From: JAKVAV01 sp964651785
GTDB lineage: Bacteria > Bacteroidota > Bacteroidia > Flavobacteriales_D > Cryomorphaceae
Direction of reading: 5' to 3'
Length of the DNA: 15,707 nucleotides
Assembly (NCBI GenBank): GCA_964651785.1
Contig: CAZYWJ010000073.1
Location: 1-15,707, forward strand
Part shown: in pieces, positions 8,023-15,104 of the stretch
Position numbering within the stretch: position 1 is the first letter of the stretch
Layout: each line of letters starts with the position of its first letter
The notes under the pieces: generated by a model
The model's database searches: none
What the model saw: only the letters and a program-made list of their open reading frames with translations
Told to the model about the DNA's origin: nothing
Made by a program: the position numbers and the translations under genes

Positions 8023-8225
8023 CTCTATTCATTGTTTTTCGATCGGAGGGGGATGGTTGAGAGAAGAAGCGGCTTTCACAAAAGCGGCAGTGCCCCGTTC
8101 CATGTCGGATAGCTGCATTGATAGCAATCACAGTTCTTCCATTGCTATTTCGGGTACAGCAACGACTATTGGCATCCTGCCAAATACTAAAGACAAGGGA
8201 CTAACGGCCATCAACTAAAATTTCT

Positions 8226-8233
8226 CACCTTTG
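8226..8233 (+). promoter_or_regulatory. -7 element of the NYN gene promoter
   Basis: CACCTTTG, the same one-off variant of TAnnTTTG used by tetR, ends 14 nt before the ATG. No convincing TTTG -33 was found at the proper distance. Confidence 0.45.
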
Positions 8234-8247
8234 CTGAAAAGCAAACC

Positions 8248-9006
8248 ATGGACAATGCTACGCTGGCCGTATTGATAGACGGTGACAATATACCTTCCGC
8301 CCACGTGAAAGAAATGATGGAAGAGATTACCAAATACGGTAACCCGACCATAAAGCGCATCTACGGCGATTGGACGAATCCGAGATTGTCCAAATGGAAA
8401 AACCTCTTGCTCGAGAATGCCATAACCCCCATACAGCAGTACGGCTATACCAAGGGAAAGAACGCTACCGACTCGGCGATGATCATCGATGCGATGGACA
8501 TCCTCTACTCGGGGAAGGTAAGCGGTTTTTGTATCGTATCGAGCGATAGCGACTTTACCCGGCTGGCTACACGGCTGCGGGAAGCGGGTATGCAGGTAAT
8601 CGGGATGGGTGAGAAGAAAACGCCGAATCCTTTTATCGTAGCTTGCGATAAGTTCATCTACGTGGAAATTCTTAAAACACGTTCGGACGATAAGAAAGAA
8701 GTGAAAGAAACTTCGGAAGAGAAAGCGGGCGTCGATAAAATAACTGCGAGCGACATCCGCCTGATCAAAGCCTCCATCTCCGACCTTTCGGATGATGACG
8801 GATGGGCCTTCTTGGGCGATGTGGGTAGCTTGATTCAAAAGAAGCAGCCCAACTTCGACTCCCGTAACTACGGCTTTCAGAAGTTGACTCCTCTGATCGA
8901 CTCCATCGGTGAGTTTGAGATAGAGCAGCGGCAGGGAAATCGCGGTTCCAACAAACTCATTTACGTACGCAACAAGCCCAAGCGCCGAGCGAACGGTAAG
9001 AAGTAG
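8248..9006 (+). CDS. NYN-domain nuclease-like protein with C-terminal OST-HTH/LOTUS domain
   Basis: A 252-residue cytoplasmic protein. Residues 5-140 form the NYN (PIN-like) domain: DGDN at 11-14, KNATDSAMIIDAMDIL with Asp75 and Asp81, and VSSDSDF with Asp100 and Asp102, matching the acidic cluster of NYN/LabA-like RNases. A charged linker (about 143-165) leads to a LOTUS/OST-HTH domain (about 167-245: LIKASISDLSDDDGWAFLGD, then YGFQKLTPLIDSIGEFEIEQ), which binds RNA in other proteins. The fusion is a known architecture (LabA/DUF88-like) and suggests RNA binding and cleavage. Start ATG 8248 lies 14 nt after a -7-like element. A second gene follows after 2 nt. Confidence 0.9.
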   Translation: MDNATLAVLIDGDNIPSAHVKEMMEEITKYGNPTIKRIYGDWTNPRLSKWKNLLLENAITPIQQYGYTKGKNATDSAMIIDAMDILYSGKVSGFCIVSSDSDFTRLATRLREAGMQVIGMGEKKTPNPFIVACDKFIYVEILKTRSDDKKEVKETSEEKAGVDKITASDIRLIKASISDLSDDDGWAFLGDVGSLIQKKQPNFDSRNYGFQKLTPLIDSIGEFEIEQRQGNRGSNKLIYVRNKPKRRANGKK

Positions 9007-9008
9007 GA

Positions 9009-9548
9009 ATGGCCGAAAAGGTAGTCGTACATCATCGGTTCAAGGGGCGCAATGTAAACCCCGAAACGGAAACCTTGATCATCGGTACCTTCAATCCGGA
9101 AACCGCTACGAATACCGCTGACTTCTTTTACGGCCGCCCACAAAACCACCTCTGGCGATTGCTCCCGGAAGCCTTTGGCGAAAGCTCCCTGAAGAAAGCA
9201 TCGGCGGAGGAGAAGCAAACCTTCATGGAACAGTACCGCATCGACTTCATCGATCTGATCGAGATGGTGGAGATAGATTCGGGACAAGAAGCCAACTATT
9301 CAGACGACTATCTGGACGACCGCGTAGTCGTTTGGCGAGATGTCATTTCCGTTATGAATACCCTTTCCCGATTGAAAAGAGTCGCCTTTACCAGAAAGAC
9401 CCTGTCTGGTATTCCGACTATCAAAAAGAAGGTAGAAGAGGTGGAGCGCTACTGCGCGAATCGCAATGTGGCGTTTAAGCGATTGCTCACCCCGTCGCGA
9501 ATCTATAGCGTAGGGAAGCAAGAGGAGTGGAATGCGTTTTTTCGCTAA
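9009..9548 (+). CDS. Uracil-DNA-glycosylase-superfamily-like protein
   Basis: A 179-residue protein. The N-terminal LIIGTFNPE (23-31) followed by ADFFYGRPQNHLWRLLPEAF (37-56) resembles the first motif and the downstream YYxxPxNxFW block of UDG-superfamily glycosylases (family 6 / mismatch-specific type). LLTPSRIYS near residues 159-167 could be the second, C-terminal loop motif (xPSxx). Enzyme activity on damaged bases is therefore plausible but not certain, because the motifs are divergent. ATG 9009 follows the NYN stop by 2 nt, so the pair is one transcription unit. Possible alternative: a non-catalytic UDG-fold protein. Confidence 0.72.
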   Translation: MAEKVVVHHRFKGRNVNPETETLIIGTFNPETATNTADFFYGRPQNHLWRLLPEAFGESSLKKASAEEKQTFMEQYRIDFIDLIEMVEIDSGQEANYSDDYLDDRVVVWRDVISVMNTLSRLKRVAFTRKTLSGIPTIKKKVEEVERYCANRNVAFKRLLTPSRIYSVGKQEEWNAFFR

Positions 9549-9632
9549 GCGTTTTCGGCGAAAGCCGCCACTGCCGATGATAGCGTTCCTCTTTCTTTGA
9601 AAAAATCTCCTTCCGCTTAACTTCATATCCCT

Positions 9633-9640
9633 TAAATTGG
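9633..9640 (+). promoter_or_regulatory. -7-like element before the lipoprotein gene
   Basis: TAAATTGG matches five of the six fixed positions of TAnnTTTG and lies 7 nt before ATG 9648, a spacing like that at tetR. Confidence 0.35.
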
Positions 9641-9647
9641 CCCCATT

Positions 9648-10025
9648 ATGCTAAATACCATTGTACGAAAGTCAATACTCATTATTGCCATCGCCATGAT
9701 AGCAAGCCTCAGTGCCTGCAAAGAAAACTGCGATGACGTATTCCGCATCCACACCGTAGAGGTAAGGGGCGACGGCATGCAGGAGGCCTACACCGTGCGC
9801 ACTTTTACCGGAGATACCATAAATCGCACGTCGGAGGTGGCCTCAGACACCACTATTTATCAGATTGCGGGAGATGAGTTTCAAGGCAATCTCAGAGACG
9901 GAGGTGAAAACTTTCTTTTTCACGTGGTGACAAACGATAGTTTGTATCAGTACAATTACGTCTTTGAAAACGGCGACTGCCACGTAGAAAAATTGAGCGG
10001 TCATGATAGAATTACTTTGGAGTAG
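9648..10025 (+). CDS. Small lipoprotein, function unknown
   Basis: A 125-residue protein with a type II signal peptide: basic N-terminus (IVRKS), hydrophobic core, and lipobox LSAC with Cys24 as lipid anchor. The mature part starts CKENCDD; acidic residues after Lys recall the surface-export signals of Bacteroidota lipoproteins, but this is only suggestive. The rest is short beta-strand-rich sequence (VEVRGDGMQEAYTVRTFTGD) with two further Cys (28 and about 112) that might form a disulfide. No family recognised. It has its own -7-like element and no close partner. Confidence 0.8.
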   Translation: MLNTIVRKSILIIAIAMIASLSACKENCDDVFRIHTVEVRGDGMQEAYTVRTFTGDTINRTSEVASDTTIYQIAGDEFQGNLRDGGENFLFHVVTNDSLYQYNYVFENGDCHVEKLSGHDRITLE

Positions 10026-10128
10026 TACAAGCCCGAAACCAAGTAATTAAGGCACCTCCAAAGATCACCGGGACATTAAAATCCGGTTAATTCTTTCTCT
10101 TCGAATTTCACAAATTGCCTTTTTTTCG

Positions 10129-10136
10129 GATTTTTG
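10129..10136 (+). promoter_or_regulatory. -7-like element before the PAP2 gene
   Basis: GATTTTTG matches five of the six fixed positions of TAnnTTTG. It ends 19 nt before the TTG start at 10156, a reasonable leader for this phylum. Confidence 0.4.
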
Positions 10137-10155
10137 TACCCGCAAGGAAGCACTA

Positions 10156-10815
10156 TTGACATCAACGGAACATAACCTGCAACCGACTGCCATACTCAAG
10201 ATTTATTATGGGATCTTTTTGGTTGTACTCCTCTTTTTTCTCGCCCTTAATAAGGGCGATTTAGTTTTGTATTTCAACGAGCGGCACGGGTGGCTGGCCG
10301 ACGGGTTTTTCAAATACTTTACCATACTGGGAGACGGGGTGGTAATGGGGGGCGCCGTATTTCTGGCATTGTTTTATCGCTATCGGGCGGCCATCACCTT
10401 GGCCTTGTCGGGCATTCTTCTGGCATTGACTACCAATGTGCTCAAACAGCCTTTATTCTCTGAAAACCTTCGGCCCATGCGGTATTATGAGGGTGTGGTA
10501 GATTTGGTATTCGTGTCGGGTGTAGACGTGCACGGATTGAATTCCTTTCCGTCGGGACATACGGCTACGGCCGCTGCTCTGGCCATTTGGCTGGCTTTGG
10601 AGTTTCGCTCGCATTGGGTTAGCTCATTTGCATTGCTATACGCCTTGCTCATCGGCTTGAGCCGCATATATCTGGCGCAGCATTTCTTTGCCGATGTTAC
10701 CGCAGGCCTGTTCATCGGCTTTAGTATCGGCGCCGCTTCTTACTTTGCCGTCAATAAGGTGGCTGCTTCCAACACGAAGTTTGAAAGAAGCCTGCTGTCT
10801 CTCCGCTTTTCATGA
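10156..10815 (+). CDS. PAP2 family membrane phosphatase
   Basis: A 219-residue inner-membrane phosphatase of the type-2 phosphatidic acid phosphatase superfamily, with about six TM helices. All three catalytic blocks are visible: Lys97 followed by RP at 106-107, FPSGH at 131-135 (His135, proton donor), and SRIYLAQHFFAD at 169-180 (Arg170, nucleophile His176, Asp180). The active site should face the periplasm; likely substrates are undecaprenyl pyrophosphate, phosphatidic acid/PGP or lipid A phosphate. The start must be TTG 10156, because no ATG precedes the first TM helix. The last 6 bases (TCATGA) also contain the stop of the convergent glycosyltransferase gene. Confidence 0.92.
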   Translation: MTSTEHNLQPTAILKIYYGIFLVVLLFFLALNKGDLVLYFNERHGWLADGFFKYFTILGDGVVMGGAVFLALFYRYRAAITLALSGILLALTTNVLKQPLFSENLRPMRYYEGVVDLVFVSGVDVHGLNSFPSGHTATAAALAIWLALEFRSHWVSSFALLYALLIGLSRIYLAQHFFADVTAGLFIGFSIGAASYFAVNKVAASNTKFERSLLSLRFS

Positions 10816-12384
10816 GGCGGGCTTGAGGCGGAGGATCACCGTTTTGCGGCGCTCGAAGAGATCGCGCTGTCGAAACACTTCCTGCAGCGCTTCGGTCTCT
10901 CCCATTTCCTTCAGGTATCGCTCTTGCGTAATGACGAGTGCATCGGGATTTGCCAAGAGGTAGGCCTGAAGCTCTTCGGCTGTATCGGCCTTGGGCAAGG
11001 GCGTATCGAGGTAGAAGGCGTAGGAAGGGTTGAAGCGTTTGAAGGTGACCACCTTTTCTCCTTCCAAAAGATGCAGGCTGTTTGCTACGGGATTGGTAGA
11101 ATCTGCAATGGGGAAGGCCACGAAGTGAAACAAGAGCACCGTAAGCATGAAGCCGCCCGCATTCCAACCGATGGCTTTGAGGTGCATTCGCTTCAAGCCA
11201 AAGTACAGCCCTGCCAAGCCACCTATGACCACGGGTATGAAGAAAAGCGTCAACTCGGGATGACTCTTAAGATTGGGGTCTTGCTTTACGCCGAAGTACA
11301 CGCCGATGAAAAGTCCGACGGCAAGCACCGCAGCTACGATCCACGGCCATTTGCGCAAATGGTCTTTCTTTAATCCAAGGTCGAGGTAGTAGGCGGTCAC
11401 GATGGCGGCAAAGGGTAGAGCAGGCGAGACGTAGCTCGGCAGCTTGGTACTCGAAAAGGAGAAGAATACCGCTACGAATACGGCCGATGAAGCCGCCAGG
11501 AGCAGAGCGGGATTGTTCTTTCGGAGTTTCCACGCTTTCGCGAAAGCGGGTACGGCCCATCCGGCAAAGGGCAGGAGCCCCAGCAGCAGGACCAAGGGCA
11601 TGAGGAGGAAGAACCCGCCGTGACCTTCCATGGTATCGGTATAGCGGTCGAAGTTGTGTTTGAGAAAGAAGCCTTCGGTCCACGCCCCGTCCGTAGCTTC
11701 GTGCACGGCGTAGTACCACGGGCCCGCCACGATGATGAGGATGGCTAAGCCCGTAAGCAGTCGGAAACGGAGGAGATTCCTGATGGTGACATTTCCCGAA
11801 AGGAGGAGGTAAACCAGTAGCGAACCACCCGGCAAGACGATGGCTACGGGACCCTTGGTAAGGAAGGCCAGCGACAGGCACGCGTAGCCGAGGGCGAGCT
11901 TGAGCCACCGCCGCTCGCGATGGCCTTCGAAGAGGAGGATGGTGGCCAAAAGGTTGAAGAAGATGAGGTAAGGATCGGGTGTGGCGAGGTGAAACTGCGT
12001 AACAAAATGGACGGACGAGAGCAGGATGACGAGGGAGAGCAAGGCGGCGCGCTGCCCGAAGTACTTATTGGCGAAAGCCCGAACCACTACCAGCGAGAGC
12101 AGGCCGAAGAGGCCCGAAAAGAAGCGCGCCCCGTAAGCCCCTTGCCCGAAGAGGCTGTAGGCTATGCGCATGAAGTAGTAGTGCAGCACGGGCTTATCGG
12201 TGCGCAAATCGCCATTGTAGGTGGGTACCACCATATCGTTTCGATCCATCATCTCTATGGCGCAGGTGGCGTTTTTGGCCTCATCCAGAATGTATACGGA
12301 GGTAAGGCCGAGGCTGCCGGTCAGCACCAGGGCGCCGAACAGGAGGAGTAAAGGCAGGGCATAGCCCGGGGCAGGAGTCTTCAC
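10810..12384 (-). CDS. ArnT-like GT-C membrane glycosyltransferase (PMT/GT39-GT83 type)
   Basis: A polytopic inner-membrane glycosyltransferase with about 12 TM segments. Counting from the TTG at 12411 it has 533 residues. Key motifs: DEAKNA (Asp43, Glu44), the first-loop acidic pair of ArnT/PMT enzymes; TDKPVLHYY (71-79); and ATPDPYLIFF with Asp146 after TM3. These enzymes use polyprenyl-phosphate sugars and glycosylate lipid A or proteins on the periplasmic side. A TTG at 12411 gives the longest frame, but it is itself the last three bases of a good -7 element (TAAACTTG), so I prefer GTG 12384 (524 residues), just before the first TM helix. Convergent with, and 6 bp into, the PAP2 gene. The pair could act on lipid A or the lipid carrier, which is inference. 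Confidence 0.88.
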   Translation of the reverse strand: MKTPAPGYALPLLLLFGALVLTGSLGLTSVYILDEAKNATCAIEMMDRNDMVVPTYNGDLRTDKPVLHYYFMRIAYSLFGQGAYGARFFSGLFGLLSLVVVRAFANKYFGQRAALLSLVILLSSVHFVTQFHLATPDPYLIFFNLLATILLFEGHRERRWLKLALGYACLSLAFLTKGPVAIVLPGGSLLVYLLLSGNVTIRNLLRFRLLTGLAILIIVAGPWYYAVHEATDGAWTEGFFLKHNFDRYTDTMEGHGGFFLLMPLVLLLGLLPFAGWAVPAFAKAWKLRKNNPALLLAASSAVFVAVFFSFSSTKLPSYVSPALPFAAIVTAYYLDLGLKKDHLRKWPWIVAAVLAVGLFIGVYFGVKQDPNLKSHPELTLFFIPVVIGGLAGLYFGLKRMHLKAIGWNAGGFMLTVLLFHFVAFPIADSTNPVANSLHLLEGEKVVTFKRFNPSYAFYLDTPLPKADTAEELQAYLLANPDALVITQERYLKEMGETEALQEVFRQRDLFERRKTVILRLKPAS

Positions 12385-12408
12385 TTTGGACAGATTGCTT
12401 TGAGGCCT

Positions 12409-12416
12409 CAAGTTTA
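12409..12416 (-). promoter_or_regulatory. -7 element of the glycosyltransferase gene
   Basis: TAAACTTG on the minus strand matches five of the six fixed positions of TAnnTTTG. If used, transcription begins near 12403, downstream of the TTG at 12411, supporting the GTG start at 12384. Confidence 0.4.
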
Positions 12417-12469
12417 AAAAGAATCGGAGGAAACGTGGCTTTACTTTGTGAATTATGGTTGGAAACGAG

Positions 12470-12502
12470 TTGGAAAAAACCGTTGCGGTTTTACTATCTT
12501 TC
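12470..12502 (+). promoter_or_regulatory. Bacteroidota-type promoter of the PepSY-like gene
   Basis: TTGG (12470-12473) and TATCTTTC (12495-12502) are separated by 21 bp, fitting the -33/-7 layout with one mismatch in the -7. Transcription would start about 12508-12510, just before the ATG codons at 12516 and 12525. Confidence 0.5.
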
Positions 12503-12524
12503 GGTCAATCATAAAATGACCATC

Positions 12525-12971
12525 ATGAAAATACAATCAGCAATCACGGGAGCTTTTTTAATGGTAATATCAATGACGGCTTTCGGACAAAAGTTTGAAG
12601 TACCTCAGGCCGTTAAGAGCGCATTTGAGCAAAAGGTGCCAAATGCCGAAGAAGTGGAATGGGATTTTGACAAGGATGAAAATCGTTGGGAAGTAGAATA
12701 TAAAATCGGTGATGATGAATACGAATCGGCCTTTGACCGGAGCGCTGATTGGATGGAAACCGAACGGGAGATGGACGCATCGGAGCTGCCTGAGTCCATC
12801 GCTTCGGCTCTGGACAAAGACTATCCCGGCTACGAACTGTCAGAGCTGGACTACGTGCTCACTCCCGAAGGAGAGTTTTACGAGGTGGAGATAGAATGGG
12901 AGAAAGATGGCGCTGAAGCTGAAGCGGAACTCCTGTACACCCTCGAGGGAATAATTGTAAAGGAAGAGTAG
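12525..12971 (+). CDS. Secreted PepSY-like acidic protein
   Basis: A 148-residue exported protein. A Sec signal peptide (MKIQSAITGAFLMVISMTAF) ends before Gln22, the usual mature N-terminus in this phylum. The mature part resembles two PepSY-like units: VPQAVKSAFEQKVPNAEEVE followed by WEVEYKIGDDEYESAFD, and LPESIASALDKDYPGYELSE followed by YEVEIEWEKDGAEAEAELLY. It is strongly acidic. Such proteins are periplasmic and often regulated by envelope or metal stress; the exact role is unknown. ATG 12525 gives the cleanest signal peptide; ATG 12516 (MTIMK) is possible. Upstream in-frame codons back to 12435 lie before the predicted transcript start and are not counted. Confidence 0.85.
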   Translation: MKIQSAITGAFLMVISMTAFGQKFEVPQAVKSAFEQKVPNAEEVEWDFDKDENRWEVEYKIGDDEYESAFDRSADWMETEREMDASELPESIASALDKDYPGYELSELDYVLTPEGEFYEVEIEWEKDGAEAEAELLYTLEGIIVKEE

Positions 12972-12998
12972 GCCGTGATAGCCTGAAAAGCTTCGGCC
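12971..12998 (+). terminator. Weak hairpin after the PepSY-like gene
   Basis: GGCCG (12971-12975) pairs with CGGCC (12994-12998), with an inner AGC/GCT pair. No T run follows, so termination is doubtful. The rest of the gap to 13228 holds a TATCTTTA (13163-13170), a possible -7 for the next gene, and nothing else recognised. Confidence 0.25.
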
Positions 12999-13228
12999 TC
13001 ATGGAGTCGGTAGTGAGGCATGGCCCCTTTTGAGAATCAGCGAATCGGATACGGTCTGTTGTATTTGAGGAAATCGGTTGGGCGCATAGGACCGTTGGGT
13101 TGGCTTTTATGTGTTTCATTCGGATGTTGTGCTTTAGCAAAAAACAGACACATTAAAAATCGTATCTTTAATCATAGGAAGAATTCAACAGGGAGTTATA
13201 GTTGACCGACTGACCGCAACGAAATAAA

Positions 13229-13405
13229 ATGGGACATATAGCAGAGCCAAAGAATATTAACTTCATAATCGAGAGCCCTCCTCTTTCGGATGAAGAAAGA
13301 AATGAGATCAGTGAGTTTATAGAAAAGTTAAAGAGCAAAAAGTCGACAACGAAACCGACAAAAGGTAAAAAGAAGGAAAAAAGCCTTTCGAATAATAAAT
13401 CCTAA
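13229..13405 (+). CDS. Small basic protein (58 aa), unknown
   Basis: A 58-codon gene starting ATG 13229 and ending TAA 13403-13405. The first half, EPKNINFIIESPPLSDEER, leads into a short helix (NEISEFIEKLKSKK) and then a lysine/serine-rich tail. The front part resembles short Bacteroidota proteins I recall from accessory loci (pattern xEPKxxxFxIxSxPLTxEE); this is from memory and unverified. TATCTTTA at 13163-13170 could be its -7. The basic tail suggests binding to nucleic acid or an acidic partner, which is inference. It is followed, after a structured spacer, by another tiny gene. Confidence 0.6.
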   Translation: MGHIAEPKNINFIIESPPLSDEERNEISEFIEKLKSKKSTTKPTKGKKKEKSLSNNKS

Positions 13406-13438
13406 GACTTCATTTCCTTCGAGACACGTTTTTAGCTA

Positions 13439-13536
13439 GAGCAGTTCTCTCCCCGTCACGCCTGTGGGGGTGATAGTCGTGAAGCAGCCACCTGCTCCGG
13501 GCACTCTTAAGCCCCGATGCTGAACTCAAAAGCATC
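13439..13536 (+). ncRNA. Hairpin-rich spacer, possible structured RNA
   Basis: Between the two tiny genes several pairings can be seen: GAGCAG (13439-13444) with CTGCTC (13492-13497); alternatively GCAG-CCAC-CTGC (13484-13495); an imperfect CCCCGTCAC/GTGGGGG arm inside; and GATGCT (13516-13521) with AGCATC (13531-13536). The stretch is more GC-rich than its surroundings and has no credible reading frame. No known RNA class was recognised. It could be a leader of the 47-aa gene, a small RNA, or simply a relic. Confidence 0.3.
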
Positions 13537-13583
13537 CCGATGCATAAATCCGGACATCAGATCACCAAAAGAAATTATAAGAC

Positions 13584-13727
13584 ATGAAGACAACAACTAA
13601 AAAATTTGATACCGTAAATTTTTTTAAAGTTGAAAAGGAACGGATTGCCAAAGAAATCTTGAATATGACTTTCGAAGAGCTCAAAGCATATCTGAAATCC
13701 AAAAGCAAGTGGGTAAAGAAAGAATAA
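13584..13727 (+). CDS. Small antitoxin-like protein (47 aa)
   Basis: A 47-codon gene, ATG 13584 to TAA 13725-13727. The protein has the pattern KKFDTV (6-11), a helix with KVEKERIAKEI (15-25), then NMTFEELKAYLKSK (27-40) and a lysine-rich end. Short proteins of the form K-FD-V...I..E...MT.EE...Y are frequent in Bacteroidota and cyanobacteria and often sit where an antitoxin would; I recognise the pattern but not a named family. No toxin-size gene is adjacent. The frame is intact and a plausible A-rich leader precedes it. Confidence 0.6.
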   Translation: MKTTTKKFDTVNFFKVEKERIAKEILNMTFEELKAYLKSKSKWVKKE

Positions 13728-13801
13728 AAGCCGAACACACAAGATTCTGTAAAGTGCATTCCTTTCGGGATACGCATCATACACAAGCCCCCCCCAACAA
13801 A

Positions 13802-13831
13802 AAAACCCACCGCTCATCAGCAGTGGGTTTT
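13802..13831 (-). terminator. Rho-independent terminator of the FN3 gene
   Basis: AAAACCCAC (13802-13810) pairs with GTGGGTTTT (13823-13831), and GCT/AGC extend into a CATC loop. Read on the minus strand the stem is followed by a run of seven T, 24 nt after the FN3 stop. On the plus strand only four T follow, so it may end the 47-aa gene transcript less well. Confidence 0.8.
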
Positions 13832-13854
13832 ACAAACCAAGGACCGGCACAAAC

Positions 13855-14475
13855 TTATGCCGCCACCTGCGCTACGTCGCTCCATGAGCTTTTCAGCCCC
13901 GAGCCGCCTATAGCGCGTACTCTGAATGTATAAACAGTACCGTAATTCAGATTCTCTACGTGGCAACGCGTAGTAGTCGTTACAGCCACTTGAGTCCATA
14001 CCGCATTTTCCGTACGCGTATCATCGCTGGTTATTTCTACAACGTATGAATATGATCCGCGCACTCTCTCCCACTTCAAATCTGCCACTCCTGCATCTGT
14101 ATCGCGCTGGGCGTAAGAGATAACGGGACGGCTTAATCTTTCAATAGGTTCAGGCGCTCGACGCACATCAAAGCCGGAGCTTAAGATGATGGCCGCATCG
14201 CCGTTGGCAACCTGACTCACATAGCGAGCAAGGCTTTTCATCATTTCCAATAGGGTAGCATATTCTGCTCTTCGAGTAGCGATCGCCGAGCGACTGCCAT
14301 CCGCAGAGTTAGTAATCCAAGTTTCAAGTAATTCGCGCTGCGCCGTCAGATCGGCCAAAGCCGGTACAGGCGTCGGAAACGCGGGATTACCATTCAACTT
14401 ACCTTCAATCGTTCGACATTTACCAACAAGCTGGTTGGCTGTCAGGCCCGTGAGCCCCATCTTAAGTATACTCAT
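13855..14475 (-). CDS. Fibronectin type III domain protein, non-secreted
   Basis: A 206-residue protein. The first ~110 residues are mostly helical (GLTANQLVGKCRTIEGKLNG, then AIATRRAEYATLLEMMKSLA) with no signal peptide or membrane segment. Residues ~115-205 form one FN3 domain: SYSYVVEITSD, then NLNYGTVYTFRVRAIGGSGL, then SSWSDVAQ, the classic YxxxVxA strand and WS-type end. I recall this helical-plus-FN3 layout as a recurring conserved hypothetical of Bacteroidota; function unknown. Start ATG 14475; a second Met at codon 6 is possible. It is convergent with the 47-aa gene, ends in a strong terminator, and begins at the edge of the long non-coding region. Confidence 0.8.
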   Translation of the reverse strand: MSILKMGLTGLTANQLVGKCRTIEGKLNGNPAFPTPVPALADLTAQRELLETWITNSADGSRSAIATRRAEYATLLEMMKSLARYVSQVANGDAAIILSSGFDVRRAPEPIERLSRPVISYAQRDTDAGVADLKWERVRGSYSYVVEITSDDTRTENAVWTQVAVTTTTRCHVENLNYGTVYTFRVRAIGGSGLKSSWSDVAQVAA

Positions 14476-15104
14476 TTCTGAATAATTTAAGGGTTTCTAA
14501 AAATATTTAATTGTGTGCTTTAACGATCTGTCATTAAATGGGGTTACACAGAGTTCCATTTTCAGGGTTAAATTAGGGTAAGTTTTGGCCTTTGTTGAAG
14601 GTCAAATTAGTACATGATTTTGATACCCTTTTCGGTGCCGTTTTAGAGCACCTGTCGCTCACCTGAAAAAGACCTCTGTATTTATATTTCGTCGTATTCT
14701 TGTGTAGGTCTGTAAAACAGACTTCTATTGGCTTAAAATGCCCGTAAAATCTGGCAGTTTATAAGCTTTAGAAAATCACAAAATATCAACGTATATCAAA
14801 AAATACTATACGAAACGGATATACAGCAGACTAAGAAAACGGAGCAGAAAATACGATGAAATCGGCTACAAAAAATTACCCCCTTAGAGGGGTTGAAGAT
14901 CAGGGGTAAAACCACCCTTAAAAAAAGTTGAAAAAAAATTTCAGAACGGTGGTATTTTGCTTCTGAATCAAACCCGATTTTGTCCTCAAATCAGACCCGA
15001 AATCACCCGATTTTGACCTCGATTTTGGTGAAACGGCAACCCGCGATGATCTCAAGCAGGAGGAAAAGCTGCCACGATGGCAGTAAAATCAGGTAGATGT
15101 CAGG
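14476..15104. other. Non-coding AT-rich stretch with short repeats and hairpins
   Basis: About 630 bp with no credible gene on either strand. Visible elements: GTCTGT-AAA-ACAGAC (14708-14722); CCCCT-TAG-AGGGG (14880-14892); ACCACC (14911-14916) pairing with GGTGGT (14948-14953) around an A-rich loop; CTGCCA-CGA-TGGCAG (15069-15083); and a cluster of CCCGATTTTG(T/A)CCTC copies at 14973-14987 and 15006-15020 with partial copies between and after. Near 14586-14603, TGGCCTTTGTTGAAGGTC resembles the A monomer of the array downstream. Confidence 0.6.

Noticed and set aside
7979..8218. Plus-strand 79-codon frame after the DUF3368 gene
   Set aside because: It overlaps the toxin-like gene, has no promoter or family features, and may be the antisense of a relic on the other strand.
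9556..9567. Terminator after the UDG-like gene (CGGC-GAAA-GCCG)
   Set aside because: It is a neat GNRA-type hairpin, but too short and without a T run after it on either strand.
12859..13205. Reading frames in the spacer after the PepSY-like gene
   Set aside because: They overlap the PepSY-like gene antisense or lack any start context and family features.
13788..13805. C8 and A7 tracts as a phase-variation switch
   Set aside because: They lie outside any coding frame, next to a terminator; the lengths may also be sequencing noise.
13562..13817. Minus-strand hydrophobic frames of about 80 codons
   Set aside because: They are antisense to the 47-aa gene and run through the terminator; the poly-A/poly-C stretches create artificial Phe/Gly-rich sequence.
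14708..14722. GTCTGT-AAA-ACAGAC as a terminator
   Set aside because: It has a short stem, no T run and no gene ending near it; kept only as a dyad within the non-coding region.
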